The position numbers and the translations under genes were made by a program. The notes under the pieces were generated by a model. It did no database searches, was not told where the DNA came from, and saw only the letters and a list, made by a program, of their open reading frames with translations. DNA of 47,531 nt from a virus, in the IMG/VR virus record IMGVR_UViG_3300010430_000079, positions 1 through 47,531 of that record; one strand, written 5' to 3'. Of the stretch, positions 30,094 through 39,058 are shown in pieces (the first letter of the stretch is position 1; the number at the start of each line of letters is the position of its first letter).

Positions 30094-30392
30094 CCTGTTT
30101 TTTGAAAGATTGTTTTGCGGGTGTGCGTTTTGAGGTGTGTAGCTGAAAGTAGCAACGCAGGTAGCAACCAGAAGTCGCAGACTTGCGCCACTGTGCAACG
30201 GAATAGATAGCATGTTGCAATTAGTGCGTGAGATATGATGTCGGCAATGTCAACGGTATGCACCGGACGGCCATAGTTGATCCTGGATCAGCCGCCCTCA
30301 GGCGTTGCGTAGACCGCATAAAGCGTTACAGGTGAACGTCTTGCATCTATTGCCGATGATGCTTGCAAGTGCCAAAAGTAGCGGTTAGGTAG
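30094..30392. other. Non-coding region beside the integrase, probable attP area
   Basis: No gene is visible. It contains two GTAGCAAC copies (about 30149-30168), other GTTGC-like motifs and CTTGCA/TGCAAG arms near 30341-30370. Such short repeats are typical of integrase arm sites. The core attachment site cannot be identified without the host junction. Confidence 0.4.
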
Positions 30393-31493
30393 CTACGAGC
30401 CGAATAATTCGTCTATTTTGGCTGCAACCTGCGATCGTCTTGGCGGGAGTGCATGAGCATAGACCTCAAGCGTCATGGATGTTGATGAATGCCCAAGTAG
30501 CTGCGATACAACCAGCAAATCAGCACCAGCAGCCAGCAGCTCAGAAGCGAACGTATGACGCAGGTGATGCAGCCCACGAACATCTACGCCCGCTTTCCTG
30601 AGTATCGGGTTCCATATTCGCGGACCGTGCTTATCTGAGTTGATGCGACCACCACGCACTCCACAGAATATGAACTCGTTATCCTGATGGCCTTTGCTCT
30701 TGAGCTTTGCGCGCTGATCTTCCATGATCTTCTCAATGCCTGGAGTCAGGTCAAGAATGCGGTTGCTTCCCTTGGTCTTCAGCTTGCTGATTTCGCCGTT
30801 AATGTACTGTTTGTTGACGCTGATTGTCTTTGTCTGGTAGTCAATGTCGGACCACTCCAGCCCAAAGACCTCTGAGGATCTCATCCCAGTCGAAAGAATG
30901 AACTTGTACATCGGCAGGTGAAACGAGTCTTTTGCCTGTTCGAATATCGCCGCACGTTCATCCCTGGAGAACGGTATCACTTCCCGCTTTTTGTGTGGTG
31001 GCTTGGATACCGGATCGCATGGATTCCGCATGATGATCTCATCAGATACAGCCCTCCCCAGTGCCGTTTTAAGGACCACGTAAGCTAACTGGACCTGACG
31101 GCTACCTACACCGCTTTCACGCAACGAGGTGAGCATTGTACGTATCTTGGAGGGTTTCAGCTTGTTGAGCTTCAACTTGCCGATCTGGGGGATTATGTGC
31201 GGTCTGATTACGTTGTTGTAACATTTGAACGTTTTGCGTGCATGGTCGCCGTTTTCGATGTCCCGCAGGTATTCCGTGAGGTAGGATTCAACCGTGTGGT
31301 GCTGCTCGTCCATGTCGAGTTGTTGCGCCTCCCTGCGCAACTCATCGAGCTTGGCTACTGCATCGGCTTTCTTGTCACACGTCCGCTTCGGTCGCTTGAG
31401 CTTGCCATTCTTCCAGTAGCTTATCTGGGCAATCCATTTGCCGTTGTTCTGGTAGATCGTCCCCTCTCCGTTGGAACGTCTACGCTTTGGCAT
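30393..31493 (-). CDS. int: Tyrosine-recombinase integrase
   Basis: A 366-aa integrase. The N-terminus has an AP2/Arm-like domain (GTIYQNNGKWIAQISYWKNG), followed by a SAM-like core-binding domain. The catalytic domain shows Arg205 (STGMRSSE), Lys near KTKGSN, His309 and Arg312 (HHLRHTFASE), His335 (LLGHSS) and nucleophile Tyr345 (LEVYAHA). It is complete and shows lysogenic capacity. Confidence 0.96.
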   Translation of the reverse strand: MPKRRRSNGEGTIYQNNGKWIAQISYWKNGKLKRPKRTCDKKADAVAKLDELRREAQQLDMDEQHHTVESYLTEYLRDIENGDHARKTFKCYNNVIRPHIIPQIGKLKLNKLKPSKIRTMLTSLRESGVGSRQVQLAYVVLKTALGRAVSDEIIMRNPCDPVSKPPHKKREVIPFSRDERAAIFEQAKDSFHLPMYKFILSTGMRSSEVFGLEWSDIDYQTKTISVNKQYINGEISKLKTKGSNRILDLTPGIEKIMEDQRAKLKSKGHQDNEFIFCGVRGGRINSDKHGPRIWNPILRKAGVDVRGLHHLRHTFASELLAAGADLLVVSQLLGHSSTSMTLEVYAHALPPRRSQVAAKIDELFGS

Positions 31494-31803
31494 TTAGTAA
31501 ATCCATTTCTTCTGAGTACGAACCACAATGCCCATGAACCTCTATCTTTCCTCCAAAGTTAGACTCTTCCCATTCTAAAGCCTCGTCGAAATTGTAGAAC
31601 ACGAGATCCTCTAGTTTGATATGGATTTGACCTTCGTCGTGATATTCTACCACCTCGACTTTAAGCCGGTGTGATCCATACCTGACATGCTCTCCGATTC
31701 GCGGCACCTGATATAGGCTCATAATTGAACGTGTGGAAAAAGCATATCTTTTTTCTGTGTATTTCATAAACAGACAATCTACATCAACTCTTGCATCAAT
31801 CAT
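31480..31803 (-). CDS. Hypothetical protein
   Basis: A 107-aa acidic protein between an HTH gene and int, overlapping int by 14 bp; GGGGAGAG lies before ATG 31803. A central beta motif (RIGEHVRYGSHRLKVEVVEY, DEGQIHIKLED) suggests a small barrel. Unknown function. Confidence 0.55.
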   Translation of the reverse strand: MIDARVDVDCLFMKYTEKRYAFSTRSIMSLYQVPRIGEHVRYGSHRLKVEVVEYHDEGQIHIKLEDLVFYNFDEALEWEESNFGGKIEVHGHCGSYSEEMDLLNAKA

Positions 31804-31815
31804 AACTCTCTCCCC

Positions 31816-32061
31816 TCAAATAACCCGTTTCTCGAAAGCACCGCGGAAGTCATCAGCATCAATAAAAATACACTTCTGACTTGGCCCCCAGTGCGGAATG
31901 TGAAACTCTTTGATCCAATCCCTTATCTTCTGCGGTGTTACGCTACAAATCACCGCCCACTCATTTAAATCAAATGCACCAGAATCAGGGAATTTTTTCC
32001 CACCTGACCTGTTTGCACTTGACGTACCTCCGCTAGAATGACTATCGTCTTGGTTAGTCAT
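31816..32061 (-). CDS. Small HTH protein, excisionase-like
   Basis: An 81-aa protein with a disordered Ser/Gly start and a winged-HTH body: FDLNEWAVICSVTPQKIRDW, then KEFHIPHWGPSQKCIFIDAD. The family resemblance is to excisionase and small MerR-like proteins. It heads the operon that ends with int. Confidence 0.65.
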   Translation of the reverse strand: MTNQDDSHSSGGTSSANRSGGKKFPDSGAFDLNEWAVICSVTPQKIRDWIKEFHIPHWGPSQKCIFIDADDFRGAFEKRVI

Positions 32062-32114
32062 GTTATCAATCCTTGCTTAGGGGATCTAACTTGATTTCAG
32101 ACTTACCAATTCAG

Positions 32115-32149
32115 CCCGGCAGGAGGTGCGAACTTCTGTCGGGTTTTTT
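32115..32149 (+). terminator. Plus-strand intrinsic terminator
   Basis: CCCGGCAG pairs with CTGTCGGG and is followed by TTTTTT. It points against the integrase operon, so it must end some plus-strand transcript reaching in from the region below. Confidence 0.75.
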
Positions 32150-32159
32150 GGTGTCTGGG

Positions 32160-32188
32160 TAAACGCACTTTTATCCGTAATGCGTTTA
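32160..32188. promoter_or_regulatory. 8-bp inverted repeat
   Basis: TAAACGCA and TGCGTTTA are perfectly complementary, 13 bp apart. An operator or a hairpin; it sits between the two plus-strand terminators. Confidence 0.45.
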
Positions 32189-32611
32189 GGTGGCGGGCGG
32201 GTCACGACCACAAGAAATGACCGGCTGTAATAGTTGTGCCGGTAAGGTGGTGCAGAGAATATAGAATAGACGGCGCGGTGAGAAACGCCGATAAGGTTTA
32301 ATGGCTTCCATGATGGCCCAGCTGATACCTGGTGCTGTCTGGACGCAACGAAAACAATGGCGGTTCCAGCCGTCAGTGTCTAGGGAAAGCGGGTCAACGT
32401 GGCCCGCTTTTTTTACGTCCAGACGTTTTTGGATTGGGTAAAAATACCCGCTTGATATGTGTTTGTCAACAGAATCCATTCTTATGCCTGCTGCCCGCAG
32501 AGTTTCAAGCGTGCCTGCTTTTTGGTCTGGGGTTGGCGGGGTTGAACAAAGATAATCATATTCGCCGTGGTTTTCTAATGCTTTCTTAACGATTTTTCCG
32601 AATTGTCGCAT
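32186..32611 (-). CDS. Doubtful open frame
   Basis: A 141-codon frame with no visible ribbon, HTH or enzyme motif and no ribosome-binding site. The N-terminal part (QFGKIVKKALENHGEYDYLC) looks protein-like. The rest runs across a plus-strand terminator and several hairpins. Either a degenerate gene or chance; the plus-strand RNA candidate is the competing explanation. Confidence 0.3.
   Translation of the reverse strand: MRQFGKIVKKALENHGEYDYLCSTPPTPDQKAGTLETLRAAGIRMDSVDKHISSGYFYPIQKRLDVKKAGHVDPLSLDTDGWNRHCFRCVQTAPGISWAIMEAIKPYRRFSPRRLFYILCTTLPAQLLQPVISCGRDPPAT
32190..32414 (+). ncRNA. Candidate structured plus-strand RNA ending at a terminator
   Basis: The stretch contains a 6-bp ACCGGC/GCCGGT hairpin (32220-32243), a CGGCG/CGCCG hairpin (32271-32290) and ends in an AGCGGG/CCCGCT terminator with seven Ts. 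No convincing plus-strand protein is present; a 15-codon frame (MTGCNSCAGKVVQRI) starts at 32217. A small regulatory RNA of about 200 nt is possible, but no promoter is clear. Confidence 0.4.
32388..32414 (+). terminator. Plus-strand intrinsic terminator
   Basis: AGCGGG (32388) pairs with CCCGCT (32403), then TTTTTTT. A canonical plus-strand terminator with no obvious plus-strand gene in front of it. Confidence 0.8.
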
Positions 32612-32944
32612 TATGAGTGATTACCAGCATATCGCGCAGCAACGTACACTTAAGGTAGTGACATAAGTCACTTACATGGCGTTCATTAATGAACAGAAGC
32701 AACGCGGATTATGCAAATCTTAGTGGTCGTCTACAGCAGACCACACGCGGCTGGCACCGGCCAGACATGGGATAGGTTATGGGTGCCAGTATAATATGCG
32801 TACAGGTATAATCAACTTCATTTGCCGGTTTTTTCGGAAAAGTTTGAACCCTGTCATTGATCCGCCGTTTCCATCTGATAGCCTCATTAATGTATAGCAG
32901 GCACGCTAATCAGGGAATATTAATTCAGAGGGAGTGGACGGACA
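32612..32944. promoter_or_regulatory. Control region upstream of the plus-strand gene
   Basis: No gene. It holds GTGAC-ATAA-GTCAC (32658-32671), the perfect 14-bp palindrome GTTCATTAATGAAC (32681-32694), a CTGGC/GCCAG hairpin near 32751-32764 and two TATAAT boxes (32790-32795 and 32807-32812) without good -35 partners. This looks like an operator-promoter region for the plus-strand gene. Confidence 0.5.
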
Positions 32945-33316
32945 ATGGTTATTTGCACTGCTGTGTTAGGACTGTCGATGTTGCTGCATTACGAGACAGA
33001 CGGCAAGGTCGGTAATATTGAGTTCAGCGTTGACTCTGTACAGACTGCCGGCGGTATCACCACTGTCACGGCGACATACACAAACCGTGGCACGCTGCCG
33101 GCTTCATGTGCTGGACCTGATTTGCTGTGGAATGATCGCGGCCAGCAGCGCAAGGCACATCCAGAAGTGAGCAAGGGCAATCCGCTTGGATACATGCAGC
33201 CGAATAAGCCGATTAAGGCCACATTTCGTTATAAGCGGACCGGTGGTACAAAGCTGCGTATTTATGAATCCGGCTTTCGGTCGCAGGTGCGGTTCAAAGA
33301 CGTGCCGATTCCCTAG
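32945..33316 (+). CDS. Only plus-strand gene: small secreted or surface-like protein of unknown role
   Basis: A 123-aa protein opposite to all others, tail-to-tail with the last tail gene (4-bp overlap). The start has a short hydrophobic stretch (VICTAVLGLSMLL), perhaps a weak signal, followed by a beta-rich body (NIEFSVDSVQTAGGITTVTA, KATFRYKRTGGTKLRIYESG) like an immunoglobulin or C2-like fold. GAGGGAG lies 10 nt before ATG. Its own upstream control region suggests expression apart from the lytic genes, as in a moron expressed by the lysogen. Confidence 0.7.
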   Translation: MVICTAVLGLSMLLHYETDGKVGNIEFSVDSVQTAGGITTVTATYTNRGTLPASCAGPDLLWNDRGQQRKAHPEVSKGNPLGYMQPNKPIKATFRYKRTGGTKLRIYESGFRSQVRFKDVPIP

Positions 33317-34329
33317 ACCTGCGCCACGGTCACGGATGTTGGCAGTTGGTCTTCATAGTTGGTACGGACATCGGTTACACTTGGCGGAATGAGTGTGACC
33401 TGACCGCCAGCATATTCAGAGACAGTAATAGACGTTCTGGTGTAAGTCTCTGAGCTGGGAAAGCACTTCTTATTCTCTTTCTCGTACAGTGCTGTAAACA
33501 CGTAGCTGGCGTAGTAGTAGCTCCCGGCATAGATGCTTGCCTGCAATAGTATCTGTCGATTCACGCCCTTGTGCCTCAGTAGCACAGCCAGCCTGTCCTT
33601 GCTATCATCCCACGGATATTCGAAGATTGTTCCTGGATTTCCGTAATAGGGCGAATTCTCATAGTCATACAGGGCATCGTCTCCGATCCCAAGAAACGCC
33701 GTATCGTTGTAGAGCTTACCTGCCCGGCAGGATTCGTATCCAGTCGTCCCTGTCGAGTCTGTGGTGCCCTGTGCATCCGTGTAAGACGATCCGTCAGGAC
33801 TGGTGATCCCATAGACCCAGATCGGGTCCAGGTCGTCTGTGAGCGTGTGGGTTTGCTCGCTCATCTTAATCCAGTAATCATCCACTGCCGGCACCGTGAC
33901 TTGCCATTCAAGGCCCTTCTGCTTTCGGAGTGCATTGCAGCGATTGCACCCAAAGCCCTCCATCAGTGGCACAACAAACAATTGACCATTCTGCCAGAAC
34001 CCGGCCAGATAAGTTCCCTCACGGTAGTACGTCCTTGCCATGCCTCGCGTCTGTGCAAACCTTCCAACCACAGGACCGTTTCCCATGTTGAACGCATAGA
34101 ACCGCTTTCCGGTATCTGTGGCTGTGATCTCTGGAACATCTCCGGTTGTGTCCCACTTCACATCTGTCAGCTCTTTGACGTACCAGACAGATTGCGTGTT
34201 AGCGATATCAGACGACGTATAGACTGAGCTTCCGGGAGCCGTGGCTGTAAATGTCGGCAGTGTAGGGTAGGCCGTGCTCGGTTCAGCGAGCGTCTGATAG
34301 ATCCTCCATCCTTCGAAGCACTTTTTCAT
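33313..34329 (-). CDS. Tail tip / fibre protein
   Basis: A 338-aa protein, last gene of the structural operon. The sequence is Tyr/Thr/Gly-rich beta protein, with a CNRC pair near residue 130 and DRLAVLLRHKGVNRQILLQA towards the C-terminus. No enzyme motif. By position it is a distal tail or receptor-interaction protein. Confidence 0.6.
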   Translation of the reverse strand: MKKCFEGWRIYQTLAEPSTAYPTLPTFTATAPGSSVYTSSDIANTQSVWYVKELTDVKWDTTGDVPEITATDTGKRFYAFNMGNGPVVGRFAQTRGMARTYYREGTYLAGFWQNGQLFVVPLMEGFGCNRCNALRKQKGLEWQVTVPAVDDYWIKMSEQTHTLTDDLDPIWVYGITSPDGSSYTDAQGTTDSTGTTGYESCRAGKLYNDTAFLGIGDDALYDYENSPYYGNPGTIFEYPWDDSKDRLAVLLRHKGVNRQILLQASIYAGSYYYASYVFTALYEKENKKCFPSSETYTRTSITVSEYAGGQVTLIPPSVTDVRTNYEDQLPTSVTVAQV

Positions 34330-35504
34330 AATTGGTCCGCCAGTTTAACTGCGCGTGTGTAGCCGTTGTTAGGTCGCTTAACAGTGATCGTGCTGGGCAA
34401 CTTGCCGGAATCTGTAGTCAAGTCGGTACTAAGAGTGAATGTCATGCGTGAACCGTTGTCGAAACTGAAATCAGCTTTGTCACATGTGTAGGTGAAAGAG
34501 TCGCCGGTGATTGTGACAGATATTGTAAACACCTCCGTGCTGGCATTGTAGCCCATGCTGTAGGTCGCTGTCTGGCGGGTGCCGTCGCTCAGGTGAAAGT
34601 AGCCTTTTGACGGTGCGTAGCTCGCGTTCGTCGAGTCCTCCCAGTAATCAGGCCAAAGCGTGTACAGCCCATTAACCGGCAGCGTGCTCTCTGTGTCCAG
34701 TTCAAACCAGAGCGGCATGTTGCCCGTCAGGGTGTATCTGAAGTAAATATCGTTCGGTAGAGTGGAGTCGCCGGAATCCTTTGTCAGTTGATCCGTGTGG
34801 CCGCTGTATACAGTCGTGGTAATATCGTCGTGCGTGATGGTCAGTGTTTTCTGAGTCTCCACAACGCCATCATAGACAACGCCGGACCACTCCATAGACA
34901 TTGCGGCTCCTGCCTTGCCTTTCAGGTCGGTCCCCATGCACCCGAAGTTCTTGCGAGTCCGCTTGCCCTCGACTCTCTCGAAGTATGAAAGAAGCGTATA
35001 GAGCCCATCTAGCTCGGCCTTATAATCACCCGTCGTTATCAGCTCGATTGTGTATGGGATATGGTCATACGGGTTAATCTGAACAAAGCCTCCAGTATAG
35101 AGCGCCGGATCATCGTTAAACGCCGTGCTGCCATCAGACAGGGCTAGCGTCTCGCCTTGCCTTGACTGCAACGGCATCGCCACAAAGCAGTCCTGTATCG
35201 CAAACAGCTTGCCGTTAATCCACTGGCAAAGAATCACGGTCCCCGGCAGATATTGTGCACCGTAGACAATCTGCGTTTCGCCGGATTCGATGAAGTTGAA
35301 GTATGAGTATTGATTTGAACTTGGTAAACCACCATTCCAGTCGTTATCTGTATATGATGGATCAGTAATCTTGCGGGCATAGCTCCAGTAGACGCCGAAC
35401 TGGTCCGGCAGGTATTGTATGGTGTTTGGATCATATTCATCGTCAACGAAAGGCCAGCTCCGATTGGGTATGACCATGTAGAACTCTGGTTCCTGTATGA
35501 TCAC
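34326..35504 (-). CDS. Tail tip / fibre protein
   Basis: A 392-aa beta-rich protein coupled by ATGA to both neighbours. It shares style with the next two genes (YWSYARKITDPSYTDNDWNG; WINGKLFAIQDCF), suggesting a repeated fold in successive tail-tip proteins. The C-terminal half alternates short strands. Exact role unknown. Confidence 0.6.
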   Translation of the reverse strand: MIIQEPEFYMVIPNRSWPFVDDEYDPNTIQYLPDQFGVYWSYARKITDPSYTDNDWNGGLPSSNQYSYFNFIESGETQIVYGAQYLPGTVILCQWINGKLFAIQDCFVAMPLQSRQGETLALSDGSTAFNDDPALYTGGFVQINPYDHIPYTIELITTGDYKAELDGLYTLLSYFERVEGKRTRKNFGCMGTDLKGKAGAAMSMEWSGVVYDGVVETQKTLTITHDDITTTVYSGHTDQLTKDSGDSTLPNDIYFRYTLTGNMPLWFELDTESTLPVNGLYTLWPDYWEDSTNASYAPSKGYFHLSDGTRQTATYSMGYNASTEVFTISVTITGDSFTYTCDKADFSFDNGSRMTFTLSTDLTTDSGKLPSTITVKRPNNGYTRAVKLADQL

Positions 35505-35842
35505 GAGTAACCCCCGTCGTTGCGACCTTCCGAGCCAAATGAGTACAGCTTCCCGTTAATTCGCCTGCACAGCATCACCGTCCCTTCGTCCGGCTGGTCA
35601 GCAATATATGACGTAAAGATGTAATCATAGATATCCGTTGTGTCATAACTCAGCGTCTGCAATCCGACTGTCTCGGTAAAGCTGACGTTGATCACCTTGC
35701 GTGCGTAATAGCGGTTCCACGGCCTATTTACACCACCATATATGAGCGACATATTATGCAGTTCGACATATCTCTGAAATGGTGTCTGGTAGAATGCTGA
35801 TCCAGGGAACTTAGCAGTCAACCAGAATTCAGGCTGGCTCAT
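35501..35842 (-). CDS. Small tail-tip protein
   Basis: A 113-aa protein related in phrasing to the N-terminal third of the 392-aa protein: RYYARKVINVSFTETVG against YARKITDPSYTDND, and RRINGKLYSFG against WINGKLFAIQ. It looks like a shortened paralogue and is coupled to both neighbours. Probably a tail component. Confidence 0.6.
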   Translation of the reverse strand: MSQPEFWLTAKFPGSAFYQTPFQRYVELHNMSLIYGGVNRPWNRYYARKVINVSFTETVGLQTLSYDTTDIYDYIFTSYIADQPDEGTVMLCRRINGKLYSFGSEGRNDGGYS

Positions 35843-37707
35843 TGGTAAGCCCTCGTTTCTAAGACTGTCCGCTGGTTCTGGTAGTCAAACAGTACCTTGG
35901 TGATTTGCAGGTACTTCTTGGTCGCCGCATACGTTGAGTTGCGATTGAATGAGATGTTACGCCCTTCCACTTTCGTCAGCAGATCACCGCGCTGATAGCT
36001 GTTAATGATTCCGAACAGAACAATAGCCGCCTCAATGTTGGCACTGTCGTTGATGTCTCGCAGGTTTTCTGCGTACGTCTGAATGGCTGTGGAATCGTCT
36101 TCTTCAAGAGCGTCATATACTCCGAAGAACGTTGAGCCGCTATCAACCTGCTTATTGAAGAACCGATCTGAGGCGTCGATATACAGCTCAATATTCCTGC
36201 TGTTCGGGCTGCTGTCTTGTCGTACTGCCGTGTACTCGATCCGGGCATCACAGGCAATTACGCACGTCAGACGCAACCGCATATTGTCGATGTCGTCGGT
36301 CCCCTGTGCCCACAACTCAGATGGTGGCGTGTTGCCGTCGAAATAGACGCCTATTTCGTCTTCCAAGATCTCATAACCCCATTCTGGAGGTACGGGCTTC
36401 CAGGCTGATAGACTGTTGTCGTAGTACTCAAGGTAGGGATCTCGGTAATCGGTTTTTTCATTGAGTGTCAGCAGCTTTGGTGCAATCTTGCGCCGCTTGT
36501 GGACGTAGTATTCACCAGCACCAAATACAGTCAGGTCTGCCGGTGCGCTGCCGGTCTCTGTCCGCAGGTCGTTGTAGTCGCCGCCCTCGTTGAATATCCA
36601 TTTTCTGTGAGCGTTCGGGTAGGTCTCGTACTGGCTACCGCTTTCATCCTTCTTCTGGAGTTCGTCAGGCGTCAGGGCGTCTTGTGCAGCGGCCCAGCCT
36701 TTCTTGAGTTCCAGCGTGGCCTCTTTGCGGATAAAGTCGCCGTAGACAGTGACCTTGTTAGCAAGTTCTGTCAGTGATGTCTTGACCGTAATCTCAGGCG
36801 CGTTCGACTTCTTGTTATCCAGCACCTCGCCGGGTCGCTGAAAGTAAACCTGCTTCTCTGCTCCGTTTCCCTGCTCGATAATCGTGATGGTTCGCGTCAG
36901 GTCTCCGCTGGAGTCAATCGACAGCTTGACATACCACGAGTAGCCGTGTGGCTCCAAGATCATATCAAGTGCGTCTGTTAAGTACGTTCCGCGTTTGATT
37001 CGGAAGTTCTTCAGTGCTGGTGCACTGTCAAGAATGTCATACGATCCGGGGTTATCAATCAACGTCTCGGCGCTGTTCGCCAGCCGGCAGAGTGCCTTGA
37101 CTGCCGTCTTCACGTCCCACATAGCGGGAGTTGCACCGATGTACGTTTCCGCTGTCGAAGTCCATGCGGAATCCGGGTCAACAAATACATAATGTGTTGT
37201 ATTGTTTGGGTCTGTTCTCTGGTTACCGTAGATCCGGCCCCTGATATCCGGGTTAAATATGATGTCCTTATCAACCACTGTGTTGCTGTCGTCTGACTTG
37301 TCGTATTCCTCAGGTCCCCTGATGGGACTCCCGAAGTGCTGCTTCTGGATTGCTGCTGTTATTACAACTTGCTCGCCGTCCACGACTCGCAGGTCTTGCT
37401 GACTAAACTCACCCCAGAACAGCGGGACGTTATCGCCGCTTTCTGATATGGCGTAGACTTCAACCTGGCGGTTCATTTCTTTTTCGGTCTGGCTATCTAC
37501 AATTCGCAGGTTCTGTGCACCCAGATCTACCGCAAACGTTGCCCGGTCCAGATCCCGACCACCTGTGCCATGCTCAAGGCTCAGCAGATTCACATAGATA
37601 GTCTCGTCGGTCTCGGTCGGCGCGTTCCCGTCTTCGTCGCCTACACGCACAACAATTGCCGTGTAGAGCCTCGCCAGTTCGATTGAGTTCCTTGGTGCAC
37701 TTACCAT
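35839..37707 (-). CDS. Tail baseplate hub-like protein
   Basis: A 622-aa protein, the largest of the tail tip. The N-terminal region (EHGTGGRDLDRATFAVDLGA, QVEVYAISESGDNVPLFWGE) and the central TYLTDALDMILEPHGYSWYV segment are typical of hub or central-spike phage proteins (gp27-like fold). No lysozyme or peptidase motif is seen. It would bind the tail tube end and carry the tip proteins that follow. Confidence 0.65.
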   Translation of the reverse strand: MVSAPRNSIELARLYTAIVVRVGDEDGNAPTETDETIYVNLLSLEHGTGGRDLDRATFAVDLGAQNLRIVDSQTEKEMNRQVEVYAISESGDNVPLFWGEFSQQDLRVVDGEQVVITAAIQKQHFGSPIRGPEEYDKSDDSNTVVDKDIIFNPDIRGRIYGNQRTDPNNTTHYVFVDPDSAWTSTAETYIGATPAMWDVKTAVKALCRLANSAETLIDNPGSYDILDSAPALKNFRIKRGTYLTDALDMILEPHGYSWYVKLSIDSSGDLTRTITIIEQGNGAEKQVYFQRPGEVLDNKKSNAPEITVKTSLTELANKVTVYGDFIRKEATLELKKGWAAAQDALTPDELQKKDESGSQYETYPNAHRKWIFNEGGDYNDLRTETGSAPADLTVFGAGEYYVHKRRKIAPKLLTLNEKTDYRDPYLEYYDNSLSAWKPVPPEWGYEILEDEIGVYFDGNTPPSELWAQGTDDIDNMRLRLTCVIACDARIEYTAVRQDSSPNSRNIELYIDASDRFFNKQVDSGSTFFGVYDALEEDDSTAIQTYAENLRDINDSANIEAAIVLFGIINSYQRGDLLTKVEGRNISFNRNSTYAATKKYLQITKVLFDYQNQRTVLETRAYQ

Positions 37708-38396
37708 ACCACCGCCGTTGCTGTGCTCGGTGCTGTCGGCCCGGTCGCGTCTGCCGTGACCGCAATGCCTGTAATAAGGTCTTTTGTTGATGAACCGTTC
37801 TCTGCGACAATCTTAAAGGTGTACGCTGAGGAATCACTTAGCGCTCCCGTTGTAAACGTGATTAGGTCAGTAGGTGCCGTTACGGTGCGACTGACGGTAA
37901 CGTCTGCCGGTGCTGTCGGTCCTGCTGTGCGCGTGAGACGGAACAGGTTTGGCTGAATCCCGGTATCTTTGCGATAGTATCGCATTCTGAGCACTACAAC
38001 ACCGCCTGTCTGAATCTCGGTAGCAACAAGCGTCCCCGTGCCATTGATAGCAGACTGGCTATTACCACTGCCGTCGATATCCAGCGTGACTGTTCGATAG
38101 TTCGTGGTTGCGTTCTCTACGTCGTCCTCATAGTGCCTGATGTCGAATGTGACCGTTTCCGAGTTGAACGACGATGGCAGAGCCCACGTGTCGCCTGATT
38201 CTATGGTGTCTCTTCGGGCGGTCTTTTCAACATTCGTGGCCCCATAATCCAGTTGTACAGAGCCAATAACGCCATCGCTAAGCAGCCTTAGATTACGGTA
38301 TTGCACGCTGGTCCCCACTGTGGCATATAGTGAGTAGCCGCTTCCGCTAAATGGCCTGTGGGCGAACATTGCCTCTCCGCATACAAGACGACTCAT
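37701..38396 (-). CDS. Tail protein with fibronectin-like C-terminus
   Basis: A 231-aa protein. The C-terminal half (DLITFTTGALSDSSAYTFKI then VAENGSSTKD) resembles an FN3-like domain, often found on phage tails and thought to bind weakly to cell surfaces. Coupled to both neighbours. Confidence 0.6.
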   Translation of the reverse strand: MSRLVCGEAMFAHRPFSGSGYSLYATVGTSVQYRNLRLLSDGVIGSVQLDYGATNVEKTARRDTIESGDTWALPSSFNSETVTFDIRHYEDDVENATTNYRTVTLDIDGSGNSQSAINGTGTLVATEIQTGGVVVLRMRYYRKDTGIQPNLFRLTRTAGPTAPADVTVSRTVTAPTDLITFTTGALSDSSAYTFKIVAENGSSTKDLITGIAVTADATGPTAPSTATAVVW

Positions 38397-39058
38397 CCGA
38401 ATACCGGCCAGTCTACGTATCGAGTCACCGCCACGCTGTTCTCTGTAATCACGATCTCGTGCTCATACAGTGAATCGGCGGTAAAGTTTGGTGAGGCCTT
38501 CGTGTATTCGAAGTAGCCAGCATCGGTAACGGGGTTGAGCGTACCTGAGTTAAACAAGTCAGTTCCCCCAAGCACGCGCACTGTCAGAACACCTGTGGCA
38601 GCGTTGGCTAACTGGTAGAACTCGCCATTAACGTTCAGTCGAATCAGATATTTGACAGACGTTCCCTCGGAGCTGGTGTTGCAGCCCTTACAGTCTACTG
38701 TAATTTCCTGCTCTCCATACCGTGAAGCCTGCACGCTGAACTCCTGCTTTGCACCCACGGCAACATCGGTTGCCGCTGGTGTTGCATTGTCATAGGCACG
38801 GATTACGTAGTCTTTCAGCGCTAGCGTACTATTGATGTTGGCGAGGTCTACAGCCACCGTGTATGAGCTGTAGCTGGTGCCATTTTCTGCGGTCTGCTCT
38901 GTGCACGCCAGGTAGGGGGTTGTAGCACTTCCCAATGCCTTAAACGTGTCGTCATCCGCGTCATAGACCTTGCCAACGTCGGAGCCTGTGCGACCGAAGA
39001 TTCTGACATACAGGTTCGCACCTGCGTCATAGTCGAATGAAAAGACTTTCGTTGCCAT
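38393..39058 (-). CDS. Tail-tip beta protein
   Basis: A 221-aa protein with two tandem beta domains; the second starts KQEFSVQASRYGEQEITVDC and contains KYLIRLNVNGEFYQLANAAT. Cysteines near 124 and 127 (CKGC) could bind a metal. Function as a tail component by position. Confidence 0.55.
   Translation of the reverse strand: MATKVFSFDYDAGANLYVRIFGRTGSDVGKVYDADDDTFKALGSATTPYLACTEQTAENGTSYSSYTVAVDLANINSTLALKDYVIRAYDNATPAATDVAVGAKQEFSVQASRYGEQEITVDCKGCNTSSEGTSVKYLIRLNVNGEFYQLANAATGVLTVRVLGGTDLFNSGTLNPVTDAGYFEYTKASPNFTADSLYEHEIVITENSVAVTRYVDWPVFG

Noticed and set aside
30274-30290. AGTTGATCCTGGATCAG resembles the start of 16S rRNA
   Set aside because: The match is only about 17 nt with differences, and no rRNA sequence follows.
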